A stretch of DNA of 64,000 nucleotides from Pezizomycotina sp. ARF18 (lineage: Eukaryota > Ascomycota). Position 1 is the first letter of the stretch. Each line of letters opens with the position of its first letter. The stretch spans positions 1 to 64,000 of the forward strand of contig AZLU01000121.1 of the NCBI GenBank assembly GCA_002224055.1, written 5' to 3'. Shown one piece after another: positions 20,327-31,900 of this stretch. Under the pieces are notes generated by a model. That model ran no database searches. It worked only from the letters and a program-made list of their open reading frames with translations, and was not told where the DNA came from. Made by a program: the position numbers and the translations under genes.

Positions 20327-23291
20327 ATGACCGTCCCAAGCACCTCCTCGCCGACCAGAAGCCCCCTTCTGCCAATTGGTCATAAAAGACCACTTTGAAG
20401 CTCTTTCGGAGAAGGAGAAGCTCTACGCGCACTACATCAGTCGGTAAGGAAAGCTTTCGAAAGATGCTAAATATGAGGAGCATGCTATCAGTCAGTGCTA
20501 ATTCGAGCTTTAATTTATTTTGTCAGTGCTTCGTTCTACGGTACAAGAATAGTTCTGAGACAGACTTCGGAGGAGTCCGAGCCGCTCTACGACCTTATCC
20601 TTGCCGTCTTCAACCACCTCAACCGCGACATTTCAAAGCTAGCTTCCGCTGCTGGAATTAGCGATGAAGCTGCGCAGCATTACGTCGAATATGCGGCGCA
20701 GGTGCTATCGAACCTTGGAAACTTCAAATCGTAAGCTTGCCTACCTTTTGAAATAAGCACTGAATCTTCCGAAGCCTTTTTTTTCTAACACGGAGTTTTC
20801 TAACACGGAGTTTTCCCAGTTTCGGAGACCAAAAGTTCGTCCCCAGGCTCGATACCGCCGACTTTGCCAAGGTCGCCGCCCTCACGCCCTCCAAGAAGAT
20901 ATGGGATTCTATCAAGGACGTCGTCTACTCCGTCGAACCCACACCCATCACGCTCCTCGGCTACCCCGACGACGGCCATATCTCTACTTACTACCCGACA
21001 GCAAAGATATCACCAAAGCTGAAATCCTCGACGTCCAAGAGACATCACCGCCAAGACGTCTGCATGGAGAACACCCGCCTCCGCAAGCTCAGTTCGGCGA
21101 CTTCGAGCTCCTCACCGCCAGCGCCAACAAAGGCGAGGAAGCTCGTACAAGCTCAAGTCCGGCAAGGCCGTGAAGATCGTCTACGGCGATTACAGCGAGG
21201 AAATGGCGAAGATCGCGGAGAGCTTGGAGAAGGCGAAGGAGCACGCGCTTAATAATACGGAAGAGAAGATGATGGAGGAGTACGTTAAGAGCTTCAAGAC
21301 TGGTAGCGTGGAGGCGCACAAGGAGAGCCAGCGGCAGTGGATAAGGACATCGGTCCGAAGGTTGAGTCGGATTTGTGGTTTCATTGAGAGCTATAGGATC
21401 CTTCGGGTGTTAGGGCTGAGTGGGAAGGTTTCGTTGCTATGGTTAACCTTGAGAGGACTCGGTAGGTACTCAACTGAACCTTCGAAAAGGAGAGAAGGTG
21501 AAGCTAATGTGTGGAATTTTAGTGTCTTCGGCGAACTCGTTAACAAGGCTTGCCAAATTCCTCCCTCTGCTGCGTGGGATGAGGCGTTCGAGAAGGATAA
21601 GTTCATGAAGCCGGATTTCACGAGCTTGGAGGTTTCTCTTTCTGCACGTCGGAGAAGGTGAAGCTAATGTTGGAATTTTAGTGTCTTCGGAACTCGTTAA
21701 CAAGGCTGAAGGCTGCCAAATTCCTCCCTCTGCTTGCCTGGGATGAGCGTTCGAAAAGGATAAGTTCATGAAGCCGGATTTCACGAGCTGGAGGTTCTCT
21801 CTTTCTGCACGTCGGGTATTCCCCCGGGATCAACATTCCTAACGTACGTATTTTCGGTCCGATAAACTCGGAGACTTGAAGCTAACGTTTTCATTAAAAT
21901 AGTACGATGATATCCGACAAACACTGGGTTTCAAGAATGTAAGTTTGACCTAATCTTTAGAAGAGCTTTCTCCCATGACATTAGCTACGCTTGTGTTAAG
22001 GTCTCCTCGGTAACATCCTCAACGCCAAATCGCCATCCGATAAATTGACCTTCGTCGAGGAGAGCGAAGTCGCTCTCTACGAGAAGCTCGCGGTCCAGCT
22101 TTCGAGCTCCAGGTGTACGTGCATTCCCTCCCACTTATTTTTTTAAGTAGCTATTTGTATGTTGACAAGCAGCGTCAGTGGTCTCCACGAGCTCCTCGGT
22201 CACGGTTTCTGGTAAGCTCCTGCAGGAGACCAGCAGGGTGAATTCAACTTCGACAAGGAGAACCCGCCCGTTCCCGATCGATAAGAAGCCAATCAAGTCG
22301 CACTACAAGGTTGGCGAGACGTGGAGCGGAGTCTTCGGCTCGATCTCTGCGAGCTACGAGGAGTACGTTACATCACTTCCAATCCTCCAAACGAGAATGG
22401 CCGGATAAAAATTATCGATCTAGCTTTTGAAAATTTAACATGCCGCTTATTTTTTCTTTCTTTTGTTTTCACACAGGTGCCGAGCCGAGTGTGTCGCCAT
22501 GAGCTTGTCTACAAACGAGAGATTCTCGGCGTTTTCGGCACACCAAGACTCCGAGCAGAAAGCTGAAGATGGTGAGTGTTTCTCTCTCAACAAATCATAC
22601 CCCCAAAAAATTGCTATGGCTTTTTATATATACGTGTTCAGGCTAACGCTTTTCCGTACTCCCCCCGCTGAATTTAGTACTGTATATTTCCTACCTGCAG
22701 ATGGCCCGAGCTGGCCTACTCGCGCTCGAGCAGTGGAACCCACACAGTAACAAGGTACGTTTAACCACACTAACCACCCATGCAGCTCTAAAATACCACG
22801 CTATACTCTCTATACGATCGTACATATTTCACATTGTCTATCTTACCACCGCATAATACAAACTGACACTCCTCTTCTAAACCAGTGGGGGCAAGCACAC
22901 TCCCAAGCCCGCTTCGCAATCCTAAAATCCTTCCTCAAAGCCGGCAACAATTTTGTAACCCTCCTCTCCACGAACCCGACCACTCCGACCTCGTCGTCAA
23001 GCTCGATCGCAGCAAGATCGAGTCCCACGGAAAGCCCGCCGTCGACGACTTCCTCCAGAAGCTCCACGTGGTATAAATCCACAGCTGACGTCGCCGCGGG
23101 GAAGAAATTATATGACGAGATGACGGAGGTTGGGGATATGGCGAAGTACCGCGATGTTATTATGGAGAAGAGGCTGCCGAGGAAGCAGTTCGTGCAGGCT
23201 AATACGGTAATCGAGGGGGGGAAGGTGGTGTTAAGGAGTACGAGGCGAGTCCGGAGGGATGATGTTGAGTTATGCTGAGAGGGATGTGTAA
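20327..23291 (+). CDS. Dipeptidyl peptidase III (M49 zinc metallopeptidase)
   Basis: Cytosolic zinc exopeptidase that removes dipeptides from N-termini of short peptides. ATG at 20327 (MTVP, then KEKLYAHYISR). Introns: 20444-20526, 20731-20819, 21844-21902, 21939-22000, about 22114-22171, 22363-22476, about 22571-22677 and 22755-22885. Family landmarks in order: ASFYGTRIVLRQTSEESEPL, GISDEAAQHYVEYAAQVLSN, FGDQKFVPRL, the ESYR...GFVAMVN region near 21385, the HELLGH zinc site at 22186-22203 followed by GSGKLLQE, EECRAE spanning the 22363-22476 intron (second catalytic/zinc Glu), YLQMARAGLLALEQWNP, WGQAHSQARFAILKSFLKAG, DLVVKLDRSKIESHG, and a C-terminus ending SYAERDV (stop 23289-23291). Length fits the family at about 700 residues. 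Exons carry many one-base slips (for example an extra T just after HELLGH) and a 160-bp near-tandem duplication (separate entry). The identity is certain; the printed frame is not intact. Confidence 0.95.
20782..20814 (+). repeat. 15-bp tandem repeat inside DPP III intron 2
   Basis: Two exact copies of TTCTAACACGGAGTT sit next to each other just before the splice acceptor of the second DPP III intron. It is either a small natural duplication or, given the other near-tandem copies in this window, an assembly stutter. Confidence 0.8.
21492..21815 (+). repeat. Near-tandem 160-bp duplication within the DPP III coding sequence
   Basis: Copy 1 runs 21492-21651 and copy 2 runs 21652-21815. Both start GAGAAGGTGAAGCTAATG, contain GAACTCGTTAACAAGG and AAGTTCATGAAGCCGGATTT, and end TTTCTGCACGTCGG. 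The copies differ mainly by insertions and deletions of one to a few bases, with few clear substitutions. DPP III family members contain this segment once. The duplicated exon would break the protein, and the indel-only divergence points to an unmerged noisy-read duplicate. Confidence 0.85.
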
Positions 23292-24560
23292 ATAGCCATT
23301 TTGGATTTGGGGTATAAGAGAGGGGAAAGATGGGGTGGTATATTGGGGATGGATACGAAATTGTAAAAAGCGGTTTTTTAGTCTGTTTTTCTTTTTTGTA
23401 CTTATGAAAAATGCGAGACATAGATGCAGTTGACGATTTGGTTTATATATATCACGTTGAGAGTCTTATACGGAGAAGGAACACATCACACTAGTGAAGC
23501 TAGTTCATACAGATATTTGTTGTCAAGCCCTTTTCTCTTTTAGCGATGGCGGTCACGAGGTCAGAACATACGAATCGAGCTTATTGAAGAATTGCAAAGT
23601 TAACCGAACCTATAATATCTAGTAGCTCTTTACGATCGTTCGAGAAAAACCGCTGGACCTCCTTTTCCAGGAAAAAAAAAAAAGAAAATTCCCATATGCG
23701 AAGCTTGTCAAGTTAAGATCGTGAGCTCTTTAAGCCCTGGAATTATTTATTAGCTTAGTTCGAGCTTTTGTGTGGAGAGTAGCACTAGCCATATTCGTAT
23801 TAGCTGGGGCAACAACCAATCGGATGATTTTGATTCACTCCCGCTGTCGCAGCCGTCTACTCCAGACACACGCATTGACATTTTATACAGGGGCTAGCAT
23901 GGAAAGGGACATAGACAGCTTCACTAGTGCCGGTGGGGCCTTCCTGTCATTGAGCTGTATCTTGTCGCGCCAATTCGGTTGGAGCATATGGGCAGTATAA
24001 CTTCGATATTTCGACTACGGGATCTAATAGTGGTTAGAATGACGGTTCCGAACATGGCTAAGCTTGGAACCGATGCTAGAACTGGGTGATTCGATTTAAT
24101 GCAACGGATGAGGGTAGGCTACAGCTTGTTACGGCGATAAGAATCGGCGTGCATAAAATTATAGGCCATTGAAAACCTCTATAAGAAAGATTTCAATTAG
24201 ACCTCTGTTTTACAATGAAATAGCTCCCCCGGGCTTATGAACCGTAATAAATATTTGGCTTCTGGAGAAACCAAATTTAAAGCTACCATCCAGTCGAATC
24301 GTCTGTGCCTTCCGGGAGCGCTCCTAAGGCCCTGATCATCTTCTAGGATTTCCGGAAAATATGTTCCATGCTCTTCCAATGATTCTCCGTGCTATTTTGT
24401 GCTAACTTGTTGGTGCGACGGGGTTCCACCCGTTTGATCATAAAAGTACTCGCTCCTATTAACAAGAGGAAGGGTTCACCAGACATGACGCTATAATGAT
24501 AAGTTCTGCGCCTAAGATAAACCGGTTACCGGCGACTCCACGCTCTGGATTTCATCGGAA
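23292..24560. other. Intergenic, no supported gene
   Basis: Downstream of DPP III. Short open frames (23.77-24.00 kb plus; 24.20-24.38 kb minus) show no domain. Sequence becomes AT-rich after 23.4 kb. Nothing further seen. Confidence 0.4.
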
Positions 24561-24564
24561 AGGT

Positions 24565-25970
24565 TCACAGCTGGATGCGGGCTGCGTACCCAACTTCGGC
24601 GATCGGATCGTTTGTCGGTGGCACGTGTGGCCGGCGCAGCGCCGCCTCGCCTGGTAAGAGGTACAACTCGATGCTAGATAGCTTGGGACAGCACTCCGTT
24701 AGATATCTCATCATGTCTTGCACACTCATCTTTCCCGCGTCTTCTGGCACGCTATCGTTGTAATTCTGCACGATATACATCGTAATCGTCCCGGTTCATG
24801 TGTATAATCTTCGATTCCGGGGCCCGGTCGAGTACAGCGTAGGTGATAAGTTTCTTGAGTTTTGATAGCGGAGCCTCTGGATATTTGCCGGTCCTTTTGC
24901 CTTCGCTGGACCACCGTCTCGTACGGCAACGACCGCCAATGCAGTGCCTCCGTTGATGTGGCGCTCCAACGGGTATGAAATTTGATCCCCCGGTCGTAAA
25001 TCAGCACCGTCGGCTCCTCTAAACAGCCGCGGAGGTTCGGTAACGCTTTCTCCCAGAAGGTCTCCGCGATGCACTGCAATGATCTTGGGACCCTGGAAGT
25101 GCCACTGGAATCCTTGCAGGTTTAGTACTCCTAGGGTGCGTCCGAGCTCTGGCGCGCTGAGATAGTCCATCAGTGGACCTGGTTCCCATCGCCCGATGGG
25201 GGTCGTGGTAACAGATTCGAGCCACACGCCGGCTTCCAGCAGGCCAGCCCAGAACTCCTGTGATTAATGCCATTTCGCAAAAACGATCGCCGGACCGCAT
25301 GGAGCGCAGGTTGGGAACCCTGGCAGCGTAACGTACCATCCAAAGGCGGAACCGGCAGATAACTATCCCCGAAGTATATGATGTTAATATCTATATCCAA
25401 CTCAGCGCGAGAGGTCCATCGACGACACCCCCTGCACCACGCATCGTTACGTAGTATGCTGTGTAACATCGGCCCGTCTTCGCCCTGTATTAGGACGACA
25501 AGTCTTGAAAGTAGCGCGCAGCGATCGAGTATCTGGCTTATGTTAATGGCAAGAGCTCCCTTATTCCACACACACTTACCCCTTAATGCGAGGGCCCGCG
25601 TGGCGTCAGGGAATATCGATAACTAATACGACATCCGCATTTGCCCCCCATTCCGGGTTCCGCACCAAGGCCGTACAGGAAGACATCCAAGCCACAGTTC
25701 CCGTCAAGCGGCACTAACCGCCCAAAGACCCCAGGACCTTGACAGAGAGATCGCGACCTCCTCTCCCGCACCATGCTCTAAGCTCTATCTTCTTTAAATT
25801 TGGAAGGCAGGACAGAAGCTTGCCTAGGAAGGCATCGGTAGCTGGGGAGGCCTCTGTAGGCCTGAGTTTTCAGAGCTGAGTCTCTCACCTTTCGGAGTTT
25901 ATTGTTTCCAGGAGGACATGTGATCCGGACAGTCCCAGTGTTCTGAGGCGCAAAAGAGATCCGCCAAAAC
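24565..25970 (-). CDS. F-box/LRR-like hypothetical protein
   Basis: A GC-rich minus-strand stretch whose coding potential moves among frames. Leucine-rich-repeat-like pieces appear in order: RTLGLSGSHVLLETINSE (about 25960-25900, followed by a GTGAGAGAC donor and a short intron ending CCCCAG), LGKLLSCLPNLKKIELRAW (about 25840-25780), VRYAARVPNLRSMRSGDRF (near 25340), LSAPELGRTLGVLNLQGFQW (25150-25090), and DMMRYLTECCPKLSSIELYL (near 24700). The x-LPNLKxIEL and CPKLSSIEL patterns are typical of LRR strands in fungal F-box/LRR proteins, adaptors of SCF ubiquitin ligases. I did not find a clear F-box at the N-terminus, so this is a family-level guess. A run of overlapping open frames on both strands reflects GC content plus indels. 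Start undetermined. Confidence 0.5.
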
Positions 25971-25989
25971 CGTGTGAATCAGCCGCTAT

Positions 25990-28900
25990 GACAGCAGATC
26001 TTGATACGTGACCTGACGACGCGTGATCCAGCTATTAGTCAATTTCCATTTCCGTCAAGCCAAAGACAGCGTTTGGATTAGGGGAAACGTATAGATTGGG
26101 CTACTTTACATCTTTGAAGGAGGCAATATTGAGCAGGAGCTCCTTTGGCATCGTACTAGACTCATGCTGAAACTCACTTTTGATGTTTATCGTAGGGGAA
26201 CTTATGTGTTTCTCGAAGGAGAGGAAAGCAAGCTGTATAATTGGAGTAGTGCTAAATAGACTTGTGCGATAACAACCCCACCCCCCCAAAGAAAATTGCT
26301 AGAAATTTGATTGAAAAGACGTCGACATGTCTAGTGAAAAATCATGATATTGTATTCGAATTCACAAAACCGTCTTTATAACCCCAGAGTATTAAGTAGT
26401 TCTAGTATATATGTAATATATATGTAATTATGATGCTGCCTTTTGTAGATACTATTGAAGATTATGGCTGGTGGTCTTATCAGTTGTCCCGGCCTACGCC
26501 TTGGTCAAAAGCAAGAGAATTGCTCGAAGATGTGGAGCCGTTCGTGAGACTGTTATAGATATTAACTTGGACATCGCTCTGAGGTTGACAAAACTTCCCA
26601 TGTCCTCTCTTTAGTGCTAATATATATATATGTTTAACGAGGTAAAAAATGCTATAAAATAAAATAAATAAGAAAGATTAAAGGCTAGAGAAAGATTGTT
26701 TATGAAGGCATCAGCTTTTTTGGCACAAAGTTCAGTAAGATCAGTCGGCGCCGTAATAATATATGACAAAACTTCCCATGTCCTCTCTTAGTGCTATATA
26801 TATATATGTTTAACGAGGTAAAAAATGCTATAAAATAAAATAAATAAGAAAGGATTAAAGGCTAGAGAAAAGATTGTTTATGAAGGCATCAGCTTGTTTC
26901 TGGCACTAAAGTTTCAGTAAGATCAGTCGGCGCCGTAATAATATATGATCAATTCAATTCATAATATAAGTTACTATTACATATTAGCGTAAATCAATAG
27001 GTACTATAAGGTCAGTTTAATATACAGTAGATACTGATTCCGGGATTCCATGGGGTTAGTTCTAAGTAATCAGAATCCACACTTCTTAAGGCTTTAATGG
27101 GAAAGGTAGTCGCAGAGACTGGGTAGTATCTCAATGCAATTTCCGACTTCTGTGGGGTACCAGTGCAGGAATCGTCGTTAAGCTCTTCCGCGCGTTTAAA
27201 GCGTTTATGGCCTATTGGATTGGAGGAACTTGTCGGGATCGAAGAGCTTGCCCAAGGTACTTCATCACTACAAGGCCCGTGTCACGCGCAAATATTTTCG
27301 CATCCGTTCGAAGATCATCAAGAAGATTATGCACGTTGAAATCGAGCAACATCGTAGAGTGGCAAAGTGCCGTTTCTTCAAAGTAGTCACCGTAGCTGCC
27401 GCTGGCGGCATTGCGCCGGCGGCGACGAGAATAGAAGACGAAATAGGCAATGACGACCTCATTCGAACACGAGGGAGGCTGGATCAGGGCAAAGAAATGA
27501 AAATGATATTCAAAAGAGCGGCAAGTCCTTCTTGAGACTAGAAAGACTTAAAGCACGTAACGGCAGAAGGGCACTGACTCCAGGATATATAGTCCAGGTC
27601 TTGTCTAAGACTACTTGTATATATATCAATCCATAGGAATTTGAGCTAGAAAAAAATAGCCATAGCTTAGTGCTAGCGTGAATATAACAGTACCACACCT
27701 TCGTACTTACGCAATGGTAATCTAGTACAGGAAGGAAGTTCCGGTCGGAAAGAAAGAAAAGAAACCTAACAATGAAGGCTTCTAGTAAGAAACGAGATCT
27801 GGGGCGCCAATAGAAGTAGAACTATGACTGAGTCGGCTTTCCACCGTGCTTTCCACCGTCATGCCCATTCCCTTTTGCGTAGTACATATACACCGTGACT
27901 AGATATTCTAATTCATAGGTGAACTACTTTGACCAACTTTATATGATTTATGACTGTTTGACTTATGGCTCATATTCTTTGAATTTCTTGTATCATCCTT
28001 GAGAATTGTACTTACGCAGACAATTCTAATATATCTTTCTTCGCCGATGTTCATTCAGTATTTGAACTTCCTAATCCTCATCTAGTTGGGTTTAAAATCT
28101 GAATTGCCAAAACTTATAACGGCCGGCCGATCGGAGGCGGAGCTATAGATCGAGTTATAATATGCGCCGCACCGCGAGATTAGGACTTCTAGCTAGGGTT
28201 AACTTGCCAAAAACGGTCCATGACCGAACTCCGCGAATGAAGTTTTTCCTCGCGTGATACTGCAAGACAGGGTCATACTATGCGCGACGGAGCGTTAGCT
28301 TTAAGATGTAGTCCCTGGGTCTTGTCCTATCACATCTCCGGTATTCGTCTCTTTTCTTTGCAGAATATTCGCCGGCTCGACGCGCGCGAGTGGATCTTCC
28401 GCAGTACGAGATGGTCCCATATACCCGTCACTTTCTTCCTCTATCATCCCAAAAAGCAAATTAACACGCGCAATTTAACTCAAGCCTCGCTTAAAATCGA
28501 TGGCGCTTACTCAAAAAAGAAGTTTATGGACCGGAGGCTACGAACAAGTACTTAATGCCTGCCACAGTTCAGATATCTCTAACAGAAATCAAATTACCTG
28601 TTTCTGGATTGAGTCATGGTGCGCATAGGACTTTGGAGAGCCATTTGCTCCCTTGTACTGGCAGTCAACTTCCCTGGCTTAAATTTTCGGCTAACGCTTC
28701 CTCGAAATTAATACTGCAAGGTCGTGCGATCTAGCGAAGTCCAACAATGCCCGCACATGGGTCCGTATGCATCGTCCTGGAATAAAACTGCGAGCCTCGA
28801 AAGATCGGTGCGACGCACAAGGACATCGACCAAAGCACCCTCAACGTAGATGCTTGAAAGACTCACGCATCTGCCTCGTATCAGGGAAGAGGAAGGTGGA

Positions 28901-31900
28901 CATATAGCTAGCGCAAGTAAGCGGCGGCTAATAATCGCTAAATTAAAAGGCAAGTAGTGACGATCCTATAAAAGAAGAGCATAACGAAAAAATGTAAAAT
29001 ATTCAGGATTATAAAGAAAAGAGAAGAGAAACGACGGTTACGTTAACTTTAGAACCCGCTTAATGAACAAGAAAATTGGTGATCATTGTGTACTGCTACT
29101 GCTACATACATTCTTAAGTAGTTCCTAACTGAAGTATATCATTTTATTTGGTTAACAGGCTGTCTTTAATCTCTACTACAGCTTCGAAACAGCTGTAGAG
29201 AGTGGGTACTCGAGATATTTTAGGCACTAATGAACCGAGTGCTGAATAAATACGACTAGATTACACCGCGCCTTTGGAACATTTACAAATATTTCCCGCT
29301 CTTTCTATTGGTCCTTTTATAACCTGTCCGTCATTATCCGATCCCAATGTTATCAATATCTAACCCTAAATTTAATCCAAATATAATATTCTTGTTCCGT
29401 CTACGTACGTTCCAGCGCGTATAACGTCCGATCTGCTGTGACCTTAAATCTTGTGGCCAGTCTAGCGCTATTGAAGTCCACATCGTTCTAATTAGCTTTA
29501 GAAAGTCTTCGCCCGGTGTAAGCCACAGTTTCCATAGTTTTGCTGGATATGTTTCGGGCTGATCTAAAATCTGCACTTATCAGAGGGCTCCGTTCAACTG
29601 CCAATGCGGTGTATTGTGAGTCGCCGAATCCACGGTGATTTGAGGTACGACCTAGATTAACAATTTGTTTAAATTTCATATAAATTTCTCCAGTTAATCT
29701 CACCCGTATTCCGCGCTGCCATACTCAACGAGACCCTGGAAGCCAAGCTACATGGAAGGTCCGCAACTGTGCTTTGATACACTGGCGAGCGGCTCCAGAC
29801 TGAACAGGCCTAATATCAATCGTTGTATTTAAGGCATATCCAACCCTGCACTGTACTTATATTGGACGATTAATAATCAGGCCGCTTAGTTATTCTGCTT
29901 GTGCCTTTAATTTCCCTTGTAGTTGTACGCCCTTTTCAAAGGGGCGAGCTTTGGTGAGAGAAAAATCAAATTCAAAGAGACCCCCCAATGGAAACAGCGG
30001 TGAGCTTCAATGCTTAATTTAGACGTCTCGCGCAGGAAAAAACAAACCCGCCCTTAACTGAATCTGACACCGTTTAATTTACCTTGATCTTGTTCTTCAC
30101 GTGCTTTAACGCCATCTCAAAAGACGCCGCTGACATCAAAAAGGATTAAAAAGTGGACATCGCAGGAGAAATGTTAGAAGGGAAAAAAGAAATCCTTGGC
30201 AGAGGCAAAATCGCATGATATTTTAAAAAAGCCTGACGCGATAGCACGAACGAAACTTCCGGAAGCGCAAGTTTTGCACTACCACATAGCATGACCTTGT
30301 GAGACTTCGTTAGATACGCCGGCTCAATGGTGGAACTGTTCGGTTTGCAAGCTTGCCTAGTGGATTCGCGCGATTATATTGGCTATTTAGAAACTATGGC
30401 AAACATCGTCCTAATTTGTGTGCCACTTTACGTTCGCGCTTTTATTGCTGGCTATGGAAGCCAGGTATATTATTCGAATTCGATCTGTAGCTACCATTCA
30501 AACAGCTGGGAAGAAATTGCTTCTAAAAGCAAATGGTAAGTCACTATCGGCTTCCCGGGAACCAGTCTTAATGAATTGTGGGGAAATGTGGACTTCATAG
30601 ATGCCATAGTGATCTCTGGAGGTTGCCGCTTCTTCGCTATGTCAACAACCGCAGACGGGAATTACTCCCAGTATAGGCAGCACAGATATCTTTTCAACTC
30701 TGACTCAGCAATAAGTGCTATAAGCCCATTACCAAGGCCGCTGAGAATCATCTGGGTAATGATCCAGTGTTTTCACTAGGTTCCCTAGTATTGGAAGTTT
30801 TCGAAGGGCTTCTCCAGTCCTGAGATATGTAACGTGGGCGACTACTTAGGAGGTTTGAATAAAAGAAGTTTGCTATAATAGAAACGTTTGCTGGTATTTT
30901 ACCTGGCGGAAGCCTGACTTTAACCCCCCAGTCAGTCCCGTAGGGTCCTTCGACTTGCGCCAGAATATCAGACAGCCCTGCCAACGGCAGCATATCAACC
31001 GAAGTAAATGCTGATCATAAAAGCCGTTGAGAAGCTTATATTTCGGTGTCCTCGCATCGCTTCTATTCAAAAAGCTCTATCATGGTATCTCTGTTGAGAA
31101 ATTAAGTATGCAATCACCGGTACTGCAACCAGGTCAAGAACCGACGCGATCCGAGACGCATTGGAGGTGGACGTAACGACAGTTATTTTGGTTCTTTAAC
31201 TACATTGGTCGTTAATTTATCATGATTGTCGAGAAAAAATTGATATTCGGAAGTACTCCTGTGAGGTCTTTCCTTCGAGAGAAACCGGCTTGGAGTTGTT
31301 GGATTTCCATAATTCTAGTTATAGCGCGTCGTATACGGCGGTCCTATCGCAGGAGTTTTGCCGAGAATATCTTTCAGCGCCTTACAAGCGGGTCTTCCGG
31401 AGGTTGTGGTGGGTGATATACGCATTTTATACTACCCCTCAAAAATACCAAAAATATATAGCAGCTTTTGACGATGTCCGCGGTCCGTTATATTGATCTC
31501 AGTGACCGGCTTCGGATATTTGTATAGTCTCCGCTAATTTCTTCTTGTTACGGATGCGTTTGCATTGGCGGTGAGGTTATGGTAGAAGTCATGTCGATCA
31601 CTGATTTTTGTTACGAGGTATTTATTATTCAGGACAGTGGTGGTTCCAACATTCGTAGAATTTGCCAGCAGACTTGTGGGTGGTATTATGCGGCGAGTCT
31701 CCACCGAATTCATTTTCAAACTTCGCTATAATCGCGACACCGAGAAAACTTAGAAAATTATCGGATTTGTCTTGTGATGTCTTGCTTGATATGTTTCGTC
31801 TTTAGGGCTGGATGGAAGACTCGGTAATAATCTCACCCTTCGAATTATTACCAGAATCTGTAAGAGAAGACTTCGATCTCTTCGAAGCTTTCTTGCTCCA

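Noticed and set aside
20327-23291. DPP III as a true pseudogene
   Set aside because: All catalytic motifs are conserved in order and breaks are single-base length changes of the kind also seen in RPL9, so sequence error is the simpler explanation.
22843-23421. 192-codon minus-strand frame
   Set aside because: Antisense to the DPP III C-terminal exons with family landmarks on the plus strand.
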